Assembly: GCA_025765595.1 (NCBI GenBank)
Contig: JAIVFH010000048.1
Location: 124,001-188,000 of the forward strand
Length of the DNA: 64,000 bases
Direction of reading: 5' to 3'
Origin: Obelidium mucronatum
Taxonomy: Eukaryota > Chytridiomycota > Chytridiomycetes > Chytridiales > Chytriomycetaceae
Shown in pieces: positions 53,346-62,629 of the stretch. The position numbers and the translations under genes were made by a program. Numbering within the stretch: the first letter of the stretch is position 1; each line of letters starts with the position of its first letter. The notes below the pieces were generated by a model. That model saw nothing but the letters and a program-made list of their open reading frames with translations, did not search any database and was not told the origin of the DNA.

Positions 53346-55140
53346 TTATTCATTTACATAAAACGATATTACTGCCCAGTTATCATCACATCGGGGCTCA
53401 GGACTGGTCCTTGATAAGTCCGTACTGGCAGTACTAATTGCAGAAATATTCGAATAGGCATCCCCCATACTTAAAGAATATTCTCTCGAGCTTCCTGCTT
53501 TACCAAGATCTCCGAATTGATTCCAATCCTTTTCCTTTGATGGAACGGCTAGCAATGCTTTGGCACTCCTTGCTGCCGTTCCACTCTGGGTGCTTTCATT
53601 CATCTTTTGGATGGTTTTAATTCTTTCCGAATGCTGGGAGATATCATATTGAGCTTGTCGATACAGTCCAACTTTTAAAAGAACCATTGTCAACATTACG
53701 AAGTGCTGCGAAGCCAGAGTTATCATAAAATATCTCGCAAAAATAGTAGGATTTACCATCAAGATTGTGGTCATGGCTGTGTATAATGCCATTGCTGAAT
53801 AAGATAAGCCAGCACTGGCAGTTATCAAGTAAACGGATATCCCTCCTATAATCATGCAAAGAACAGTGGCAGCAAGACCATATCTAGAAATAATCAAAAA
53901 TTTTGCATCGATTGGAGAATGTTGATCTCTGATGTTAAAAAACGCGATTAGAGACTTGCGTTAGCTTTTCTGGTTTCACTCACATCTTGGTTGCCACAAG
54001 AAAGCGCATAAAACAAAACAAAAAGAAACCATCGAGCAGCATCAGCGTACATGCACTTACGCCTTGGAAGGTGTATGAAAAATTTGTGAATCCACTCAAG
54101 GGATACAAAATATGCATAATGGCCAATGGAACAGGAGACAGAATCAGCAATGGCGAGGCCAAAAATGAATACACCGCTACAGAGAAGTAGCGAGGAAACA
54201 ATCGACGGACTTGGAGCTCCGATCGTCGCCAGGAAAAGTACAAATATGAGATTGCCCACACTGCGTTACAAGTCAGAATAATTGTATACATCAAATTCAA
54301 GTTCGAGTCTAAAGAAAACCACAGCTGCGTCGATACATCATGCTCAGAGTAAACATTCGTCAACGATTGGTATGTGTAACAGGCGTAAGTGATGTCAACG
54401 ATGATTAGGGACACGAATCCCAGACAAAATGATATATTGAATGGAGTCAAGAACGCTTTTAGACTCCAATCCGATTCAGGGACCGTGGCATAAATCACAA
54501 ACACGGAGTAGACCCCAAGCAAGATGATAATCAGCCCAGTTAAACACAAGTACAAGTAATAGCCCCCTCTCATTGTAGCTTTATATTCGTGAATAGGAGG
54601 GCACTGGTCCATTATGGCGAATATTTCGGCAGTGAAGGGTGTTAGAGATGAAGTTGCCATTACACTATATGATCGCATAATTGAAGGCGTCCATTGCTTC
54701 CAATCAGTACAAACTCGATTTAATGCAACGGTTTGAGTTGAGAGGTCTTGTGCGACGAGCCTAAATGTGATGAGGAGATAAGAGAATGTCATGGCAACCT
54801 TATTAGTGTCAACTCACCACGTGAGAGCCTGTATATCTCCAGGAAAGAAGCTTAGATATGAAGACTGAGAGCATATGTGCATTTGATTAATGATGTTTCG
54901 ATTCAAGGAATTTCCAGAACTCAAGGCTCGAAAGATTGGATCAATGTCAAAATAGGAGTATCGCTCACAGACAGTGTTTACAATTTGCATTTCTACGAGA
55001 GGCGCTTGCGCAGCAAACCAAAGACCCACGGATCCGGACGCAAGTGGATCATATCCAAAGGGCTCTAATGTGTCGAATAGAACGCGTGACATAAAGTATT
55101 CTGTTGAATTTGATTGGTGGGTGTCAAGCCACAAAAACAA
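53346..55140 (-). CDS. Seven-transmembrane family protein B (unnamed family)
   Basis: Start MFLWLDTHQSNSTEYFMSRV, or the in-frame MSRVLFDTLEPFGYDPLAS near 55092, which aligns better with A and C. The ectodomain has IVNTVCERYSYFDIDPIF, HICSQSSYLSFFPGDIQAL, RVCTDWKQWTP and IMDQCPPIHEYKATMRGGYY. Membrane segments: YLYLCLTGLIIILLGVYSVF, PFNISFCLGFVSLIIVDITY, TIILTCNAVWAISYLYFSW, SFLASPLLILSPVPLAI, TLMLLDGFFLFCFMRFL, RYGLAATVLCMIIGGISVYL and FVMLTMVLLKVGLYRQAQYD. The cytoplasmic tail is Ser/Thr-rich. Introns lie at about 54815 and 53960-53895. Head-to-tail with A (52 nt gap) and C (52 nt gap). Function unknown; receptor-like topology. Confidence 0.68.
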
Positions 55141-55192
55141 TTGTTCACAATAAGTGAGAGATAATGTTTATAGTTTGGACCAAAATCATCAT

Positions 55193-56917
55193 TCATGCCT
55201 CCTCGTTCACATAATTGGCCACATACAACCAATACCCATCAAAATCCATCGAGCCGGCTACCCATGTCATTCGATGCTCTGCAAATGTTTGACTTCGACT
55301 ACCGCTTTTATACTGAACTATGCTACTGTTTTTATCAAGTGAATCAGGTTTTGAGAGAGCTGTCGTGCGCCCTTGAGTATTCCCGTGATCATAGCTATCG
55401 CCGTTGCGAATATTTTCCAAAACTGTATTCGTTGGTTTGCTTTGATGATTCTCATTCTCGTCGTCTACTTTGCCGCGAGCAGCGGCGGCTCGCATCACTG
55501 GGGCTTTTGAAAAAGTCCTTGTTGCCCTCCAGAATAAACCAACTTTCAGGCACATCATGAATACTAATACCAAATGCTGCAAACCAATGCTGAATCCTAT
55601 CCAAATCAAAACTTCCTGATATCGATCCTCCATAGATCCATTGACGACTGCCAACCATAACGAAACCGCGCTGGAAGCAAGACAGCAAGAAACGGATGCA
55701 GCTCCATACCCACAAATAAGAAGAAACTTTGGATCAATATTCGATACGATACTGTCAGTTGATCCTAAATGAATACTCTGGCTTCCGCCAGCGACAGCAG
55801 CTTCGGCAGCAGCTTTCACGACACTTGTATCGCGGTAAGTCCGCCGCAGATATTCCACAAACGTGTACAAAAACAGCGCATCCAATAGCACCAACGTGAA
55901 ACTGCTCAACGCTTGGAAGTTCGAATTGAAGTTTGTGAACCCACTTCTAGGTTGAATAGCGTTGAGTATGGCGAGGGGTAAAGGGCTTGCAATAGGAAGA
56001 ACAGATACTAAAAACGCATAACGAATCAATTTATGCGATTTGTAGAATACTGTTCGAAGTTGATTCTCGCTTCTTTTGTAACTGAAGTAGAGGTATGACA
56101 TTCCCCACACTGTTTGAAAAAGTTGAGTGACAATCGTGATTGAATTTCCAGTAGCCGCATCTGTGTACCAGAAACGACCGTTGTTTGTGTATATGTTTGA
56201 ATTGAGTGCCTCGATGTAAGTTATATACATCAAGTCAATTACAATCAGTGCGACAAGCGCGATTGAAAATGCAGTGTTGAATGGGCTACATAATAGTTTT
56301 ACACTCCATTTATCGAAGGGGATTACATAGTATAGGGTAAATACAACGAATCCAGCCAGCAAGCCAAATGCAAAGGCGCATAGCGCAACATAGTAATGAT
56401 AGTGACATCGCAGTGTAAATTTGTAACCACTTAAAGGAGGGCATTTGTCCATTTCTTGGATGACATCAAATGGTAGAGTGATTTTTGATTTTACAACGAT
56501 TCTTGAATATGATTGCACCACTGCTTCTGGGTAAATGCTTTCCCAATCGGCGCAAATCTTTCGTACGGCAAATGACTGAATAGTTGCATTTTGGCCGAGA
56601 AACCAATTCATGGCGGCAAGGTTCGCAGGGTTTACACTCAAGGCATATGCCTGTGAACAAATTTTCATACGTTCCAAAGTTATGCCAGGAAGGCTCGAGT
56701 CGGATTTCAAAAAGTCAAATATTTGGTCGACGTTTCCAGAAGCACCTCCTTGCAAACACGCGTAGTCAATGATTTCGGCTTGAACGGCTGTTGTTTGCAT
56801 CACAAACCAAGCCGGCTGGGATAACACATCACTAATTGTTGAATTGTATCCGAAGTGAGCAAACAAGCTTGACAGGTCCAATGATTCAATAACAATGGAC
56901 AAATTTTCTGTTCTCAT
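55193..56917 (-). CDS. Seven-transmembrane family protein C (unnamed family, intronless)
   Basis: Single uninterrupted frame of 574 residues and therefore the best view of the family. Residues 1-about 165 form an N-terminal domain with IIDYACLQGGASG, MKICSQAYALSV, RKICADWESIYPEA and EMDKCPPLSGYKFTLRCHYH. Seven hydrophobic helices follow: ALCAFAFGLLAGFVVFTLYY, AFSIALVALIVIDLMYITYI, LFQTVWGMSYLYFSYKRSE, FLVSVLPIASPLPLAILNAI, FTLVLLDALFLYTFVEYL, FLLICGYGAASVSCCLASSA and HLVLVFMMCLKVGLFWRAT. A cytoplasmic tail of about 110 residues closes the protein. The NST sequon in FGYNSTISDV would face outside. The lack of introns, while A and B have several, suggests either retroposition or intron loss. Function unknown. 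Confidence 0.72.
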   Translation of the reverse strand: MRTENLSIVIESLDLSSLFAHFGYNSTISDVLSQPAWFVMQTTAVQAEIIDYACLQGGASGNVDQIFDFLKSDSSLPGITLERMKICSQAYALSVNPANLAAMNWFLGQNATIQSFAVRKICADWESIYPEAVVQSYSRIVVKSKITLPFDVIQEMDKCPPLSGYKFTLRCHYHYYVALCAFAFGLLAGFVVFTLYYVIPFDKWSVKLLCSPFNTAFSIALVALIVIDLMYITYIEALNSNIYTNNGRFWYTDAATGNSITIVTQLFQTVWGMSYLYFSYKRSENQLRTVFYKSHKLIRYAFLVSVLPIASPLPLAILNAIQPRSGFTNFNSNFQALSSFTLVLLDALFLYTFVEYLRRTYRDTSVVKAAAEAAVAGGSQSIHLGSTDSIVSNIDPKFLLICGYGAASVSCCLASSAVSLWLAVVNGSMEDRYQEVLIWIGFSIGLQHLVLVFMMCLKVGLFWRATRTFSKAPVMRAAAARGKVDDENENHQSKPTNTVLENIRNGDSYDHGNTQGRTTALSKPDSLDKNSSIVQYKSGSRSQTFAEHRMTWVAGSMDFDGYWLYVANYVNEEA

Positions 56918-57077
56918 TGTTGCAATTCCTTCATGAGAATGATAGGAGCCAGTCTCATCGCAAAGTAACTCAAAATATCAAAGAATCATGTTGCTGCAAT
57001 ACATTCGAGTGATTCACAAAAAAGACAAGAGATAAGGGACGATTTCCAAAAAAAAACAAAAAAAAAAAAAAAACGCC
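56918..57077. promoter_or_regulatory. Divergent promoter region with A-rich leader
   Basis: 160 nt between the 7TM gene C and phosphoserine aminotransferase, which start in opposite directions. The last 30 nt before the aminotransferase ATG are almost pure A (9 As, C, 16 As), the leader type also seen before the methyltransferase gene at 13399. Confidence 0.6.
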
Positions 57078-58415
57078 ATGACTTCCAACTCGCGGTTTGA
57101 CAGCAATGGACAGCGTATCCTCAACTTCTCTGCAGGTCCAGGCTTAATGCCTCTACCAGTTCTCGAGACTGCAGCCAAAGAGATGACTTCCTTCTCGCAG
57201 GGCCACTCGCTGATGGAGCTCTCCCATCGCAGCGCTGTCTTTGAGAAGGTGTTGCAAGAAACCGAAGATGCTTACCGCCGCTTACTTGCGATTCCGGATA
57301 ACTACAAGGTGCGCTTTATTCTTGCATCCGTGAATCTGCTAATGTGCCGCAAATTAAGGTGTTGTTTATCCAAGGAGGAGCTACACTGCAATTCTCTATG
57401 GTTGCCTTGAATCTGTGCGGAAAAGATGAAAGCAAGAAATTGGACTACGTTGTAACTGGAGCTTGGTCACAGAAGGGATACGAGGAAGCCGTGAGCTTGT
57501 TGGGCAAAGATCGTGTCAATTTGGTTGTTTCCACAAAGGCGACGAAGCACAACGGAGATGTGCCAGAAGTCAACCAGTGGAAGTTTTCAGAAAAACAGGC
57601 GTATGTGTTTTACTGTGGTATGTTCGAGATGGAAAAGTCTGTAGAGTCGATATCTGATCACATGCTGTTTTCGGTAGATAATGAGACTGTTCATGGTGTT
57701 GAGCTTGGTAACAAGTTCCCCTTTGACAAGATTGATAAGAGTGTACCTATCGTTTGCGATATGTCTTCAAATATCTTGTCTGGTCCAATTGATGTCTCCG
57801 AAATATGGAGTCATTTTCGCAGGTGCTCAGAAAAACATGGGTCCATGTGAGAATCTTTGCTTTAATGTATTTTAGAGTGATGCAGTGAGTCTTATCATGT
57901 TTGTTCAGCTGGAGTGACATGTGACCATCATTCGTGAGGACCTGCTTGACTGCGACTTACAAGACTTCAAACCCAATCCCTAACTTGCTCGACTACAACT
58001 ACTTACTCGACTTCTCAATCCATGCACAATACTCCTCCAACATACCCCATATATGTGTGCGGCCTTATTTTCAAGTGGCTTGAACAGGACATTGGTGGTC
58101 TTGCTCAAATGGCTGCTATCAACAGTGCCAAAGCGGCGGCCCTGTATGATGCTATTGATAACAGCAATGGCTTTTATACTTGCCCTGTCAAGAAGGAATA
58201 CAGATCGAGAATGAATGTCCCATTCTTGGTCAAAGGAGGAGATGCTGCTGCTGAAAAGCTGTTTTTGGCCGAAGCTGAAAAGAGGGGAATGGTTCAATTG
58301 GCTGGGCATCGTAGTGTGGGTGGTGTCCGAGCGTCGATCTACAACTGCAATGCCACTCGACGGTGTTCAAGCTTTGGTCCAGTTCATGAAGGAATTCAGC
58401 CAGAAGCACCAATGA
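57078..58415 (+). CDS. Phosphoserine aminotransferase (SerC), frame interrupted
   Basis: Start MTSNSRFDSNGQRILNFSAG. Converts 3-phosphohydroxypyruvate and glutamate to phosphoserine in serine synthesis, with pyridoxal phosphate. Motifs: NFSAGPGLMPLPVLE, LMELSHRSAVFEKVL, LFIQGGATLQFSMVALNL, YVVTGAWSQKGYEEA, YCDNETVHGVEL (across an intron), CDMSSNILSGPIDVS, the active-site lysine in YGVIFAGAQKNMGP, GVT-VTIIREDLL, HNTPPTYPIYVCGLIFKWLE and AGHRSVGGVRASIYN. The first 720 nt are intact. Then five single-base insertions (57800, 57920, about 57963, 58012, 58346) each move the frame by +1 while the conserved protein continues directly in the new frame. Every fragment is highly conserved, so decay is very recent or the insertions are assembly artefacts. 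Confidence 0.85.
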
Positions 58416-58461
58416 TTAAAATGTCAAGCTTAAATAAAGTGGGGAGGTGCCAAAATTCATA

Positions 58462-60204
58462 ATGACTTTTAACGATGATAAGTTCATTTTCAAACAGTTT
58501 CACAGAATCATTCATTCCACTGGCAGTAAAATTAGCATCTCAAAGCCAATGCGAGTTCCCGCCCGATTCACCTCCTTCGTACTTTGTGTTATATGCGCCA
58601 CTGTAGCAAGTTTACTTTGTCTCAAGTTTCTGTATCGCGAATCCGCTGTTCAAGTTGTGGCATCACCTGAAACCAAGGGCAAGGACTCCATCAAGGCTTC
58701 TCCTTTACATGATGGCCAGTTGACCACAACTGCAAATACCCCAACCTCAGCTGCATCTAATACTCCTGTCGAGACTAAGGTAGGTTTCAAGCTTACATTT
58801 TGTGATGCCTACTTTGAACTTAACGTATATGAAACAGTCCAACACAACTACGGATTTTATCCACTGGCTTGCTCGGATCGGATTTAAAAGTAACGGCATG
58901 AGAATTGTGGAACTTGGCCCACACAACCGAAATGTCATTGCAACACAATCATTCAAAGCTGGCGATATTATAATGGAAATGCCGATTGAAAGGGTATTAT
59001 TTACTGCGGCTCATACAATTCATCTTTGAAAAGCTTATAAACTTGTATTTGTTGTATCGAAAAAAACAGACTGTGAACGAGGAAAGCATCCAGAAAGATC
59101 CGCTCATCCATTTCATTTCCGAAAAACTACCAAACAGCCCATGGGAAGCTCTGATGGGTACATTTCTTTTGAAGCACAGAAACGATCCGGAATATGCTCC
59201 ATTTATTCAGTTTCTGCCAAAGTTTGTTGGGACTCCGTTGTTTTGGAGTGATTCGCTGTTGCAGCTTGTACAAGGAACCGACCTTCTAAGAGATGTAAAT
59301 ATTCAAAGAGATCATATCAAGGTATTATTGCTGTTATTGAATTATGTCCTCTCTTTGAATATGAGCTAATGCATCTTATTTAACGGTATGTAATAGAATA
59401 CATGGGATAAGTTTCAACCACATCTACCAGAACATTTGAAAATCACGTTTGAGGAATTTCAATGGGGTTGGCTTGTTGTGCAGTCTCGTGTCTGGGGACT
59501 TGAGTTGGAAAGTGGTGTGGATCAATGCGTGATGAGTCCCATGCTGGACATGGTAAATCACAACCCCAAACCGCGAGGTGAAGTTGATTACGATCGCACC
59601 AGAGGAAGCGTTGTCATGACAGCTGCCAAGGATATAAAAGCAGGGGATTACATTGACATATCATATGGGGATAAATCCAGCTACGAATTCCTGAAGTACT
59701 ATGGGTGAGGATATTATGTCTAACATTCGAGGGAAAGTCTCCTTGTTGCTCAAGCAATCCTGTTTTATTTTTTAGGTTCACAATTCCAGACAATGATGCG
59801 AATGAATATTGCAGCCTTTCAATAGCTTCTAATTTGACTTCTGAAAGCGAAGAGTATCAATACCGCAGTGCAGAATGCGATTTCTACGTTCAAGAACTTG
59901 CAAAATCCATAACCGATTGCAATTTAGGCAGCAATAAGAGCAATCAGGATGGAATGAATCCATCTCACGATCATCGCGGCGAAGATCCTGTTATTTGGGC
60001 CAAGATTCAAAACGCTGCGATTGAAAAGAGATTAAAGTATCCGAGTACCATTGAAGAAGACGATGTGTTGTTGGAGGCCGAGATCAGCAAGAATTCCAGT
60101 GCTGGAAGTTTCGATGTTGTCAATGCGATACGCGTGAGAAGAGGAGAGAAGATTTGTTTGAGAGCGGTTGAGAATCATATTGCAAGGCCTTTTCAAGAAG
60201 ATTG
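58462..60204 (+). CDS. SETD3/Rubisco-LSMT-like SET protein with N-terminal membrane anchor
   Basis: Start MTFNDDKFIFKQFHRIIHST; an internal ATG at 58549 (MRVPARFTS) is possible. A hydrophobic segment (FTSFVLCVICATVASLLCLK) precedes a Thr/Ser/Pro-rich stem. The split SET domain follows: HWLARIGFKSNGMRIVELGP, NPxxFIQFLPKF-type region, SPMLDMVNHNPKPRGEVDYD (the NH motif of the cofactor pocket), DIKAGDYIDISYGDKSSYEF (GxxY-type), then the helical substrate-binding domain ending RVRRGEKICLRAVENH. SETD3-type enzymes methylate lysine or histidine of cytosolic proteins such as actin; a membrane-anchored member facing a lumen would be unusual. Four introns. Its end overlaps the region where the second SET gene must begin. 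Confidence 0.75.
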
Positions 60205-60209
60205 AAGGC

Positions 60210-61384
60210 GGGAATGAAAAGACAGCTGTGGAGAACAAACCTCTTTCAATCCATGCCGAGAAAGCTCAATCTTTGTCCAACAAAACCGAGGCATTTGTGA
60301 GCTGGCTTGAGATGAATGGAGTAGTCAATCATGGGATTGAAGTTGTTGAATTACAACCAAATAACCGCAACGTTCGCGCCACTCGGAATTTCAAAAAAGG
60401 CGATGTTTTGATTTCAATGCCGGAGAATCTGGTATAAACTGTTTTAATTATTTGTTGTACTTTGCGCTGACCTCCCTTCCCCCTTTGCAGACAATCAGCG
60501 AGCACATGGTTCAAGAGCATTCATCCTTATCTAAACTGAACGAGTCCCTTCCACTTGCAAATCTTTCGTGGGAAACCCGCCTCGCCGTGTTCCTTATTGT
60601 TAACCGCAACAACTCCCAATATACCCCACTTTGGGAATTTCTTCCCACAAAAATTGCGACTCCTCTCTCATGGCCTGTGGATAAACTCAATCTTCTTCTC
60701 AATGGAACGCATCTGCTCTCTGAGATTACCAAACAACGAGAAGCCATTAGTGCCTCGTTCAAGATTGTAGAGCCACACCTCCCGCCAACTACTACCCTTG
60801 CAGATTTCACATGGGCGTGGCAAATGTTTGGTTCCCGTGTATGGGACATTGAGCTCGGTGACGGGAAGCAAGGGACAGCAATGGTTCCAGTGTTGGACCT
60901 TGTAAATCATGCAGCAAATCCGAAAGCTGAAGTTGATTACAGTAAAGAAACGCGTAGGGTTGAGATGGTTGCTGCTCAGGATATTAATGCAGGCGAGTGG
61001 CTTGATATCAGTTATGGAGAAAAGTCGAGTGCAGATTTGTTGAAATATTATGGTTTCACGGTTCCTGAAAATGATTCAAATGAATCGTGCGTGGTGGAAA
61101 TGATGACTGGTGGTGAGGTTTGTGACTTTCAGGTTGGGATGGTTGAATACAGTGTAAAACAATGTGTTGGGAGCAATGGGAAAGTCGATTTAACACGGCT
61201 GAAGGAGCTGTTGGATGCCATAAAAAGGAGACTAGGTGAATATCCAACTACGATCGATGAGGATTTTGAGCTTTTGAGGTATATTGATTTCATTGACTTC
61301 GATCTGGCGAATGCCCTGAGGGTAAGAAGGGCGGAAAAGTTGTGCCTAAGTACGGTATTTGAGCATGGAACTACTCTATTGTAG
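60210..61384 (+). CDS. SETD3/Rubisco-LSMT-like SET protein, tandem copy
   Basis: Tandem paralogue with the same layout: AFVSWLEMNGVVNHGIEVVE, NNRNVRATRNFKKGDVLI, an intron (60432-60491), then WEFLPTKIATPLSWPVDKLN, MVPVLDLVNHAANPKAEVDY, DINAGEWLDISYGEKSSADL, LKYYGFTVPENDSNES and the helical end RVRRAEKLCLSTVFEHG. No membrane anchor. No in-frame ATG exists upstream of the SET homology. Either translation starts at the Met in WLEMNGVV (60313), or the frame is joined to the first SET gene by a 31-nt GT-AG intron (donor after 60166, acceptor at 60197), giving one double-SET protein. About 55% identical to copy 1 by eye. Confidence 0.7.
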
Positions 61385-61455
61385 GTATTTTGAGTTGATA
61401 TTAAATGGCAATATAATAATTCATCATATGTTTCGAAATATTCTGACAATTTCTG

Positions 61456-62597
61456 ATGGCGGACATTAACACACTATCATCGGAGAGACTTTCGGATTAC
61501 TACACGATACAAAATGAAACCATCCGGAACAGTATTGCTAGATCAATATTCAGTAGTACACGTTGGCTTTTAGCTGACAAAAAACAAATCTTGAGTTCTC
61601 TTGATGCCCTCCCCAATGATGATGGCAACAAAACGTTCATTGAAGCTCTTTTATCTCGAATATACTTTATGGAACTGAAAATGGAAATCCTGTTTACTCT
61701 GGCGGGTCTATCAACTCTTCTACTTTTGGTGTTTGTCGTGTTTGTTGGTTTCTATGAAGTCTCCGCACCAAAGTCAAACGCGTGGATATCAGTCGCAACT
61801 CCATTTAATATTCTTTCTTTTATTGGAATCGCATCGAGTATCGGTTATAATCTGTTGGAGGGATTTGCCTGCCGCGCAGAGTTTGATGACATGATGAACA
61901 GAAAGCTCAGATTCGGTGCAAACGTCTTGGAAACTGTCTGGGCAATCAGTTATTTGTCTTTTAGCTGGTAAGATTATTCTTTCTTTCTTTCTTTCCTTTC
62001 TTGGCTGAAGGCTTCTGATGTAGGATACGGGCAGAAAAGCAGATTCAAACAATCTTTCCGAAAACTTTCCGAATATTACGCATATTTTTCGCCACATCTC
62101 CTTTCGTTATCGCGCTTCCTGCAATTTTCAGCATGGCACATTTGTTCTTCTCTTCTGACTCCAACTCCAACTTGTTTCTTCGGCTTCTCACGGGATCACA
62201 AATAACAGCAGCGGCCACATTCATATTCCTTGATTCTATATTTCTATTCTGCTTCATAAAATACTTGACTCACACTCAAGTGGATGACGATAGTCCTATT
62301 GATCCGAGATTTCTGATCATTAGCCGTTATGGATGTTTAGCCAGCACACTTTGTCTCCTCCTGCTAGCATGTTCGATCGCTTACAATATCACTGATCTAG
62401 TGTTTGGTGGAGTGGGTAGCAGTCTTGCTTTGGTTGTACTGGGGATGGCAAGCGGGATCTGTGCCACTATGGTGTTCTTGGTCTTGTTTTGCATGAAAGT
62501 GGCTCTTTGGTGGCAGAGCGGGAAGGAATTGGAACTCGCAAAAGCGCGTTTGAAGAAAGCCAAAATGGAGAGTGACGCTACGATCTTTGTAAACTGA
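61456..62597 (+). CDS. Seven-transmembrane family protein D (short ectodomain)
   Basis: Two exons (to about 61968 and from about 62024), start MADINTLSSERLSDYYTIQN. Fourth member of the family at 51669-56917, on the opposite strand and about 4.5 kb from it. Shared signatures: TPFNILSFIGIASSIGY, LETVWAISYLSFSW at the same intron position as in A and B, RAEKQIQTIFPKTFRIL, ATFIFLDSIFLFCFIKYLTH, SPIDPRFLIISRYGCLAS and FLVLFCMKVALWWQ. Seven hydrophobic helices can be counted (first: ILFTLAGLSTLLLLVFVVFV). The N-terminal domain is only about 75 residues and lacks the CPP motif and most cysteines of A-C, and the tail is short. It may act without the ligand-type domain. Function unknown. Confidence 0.68.
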
Positions 62598-62629
62598 TTT
62601 AAATATATTTTAATCTCAAATACAGTACC

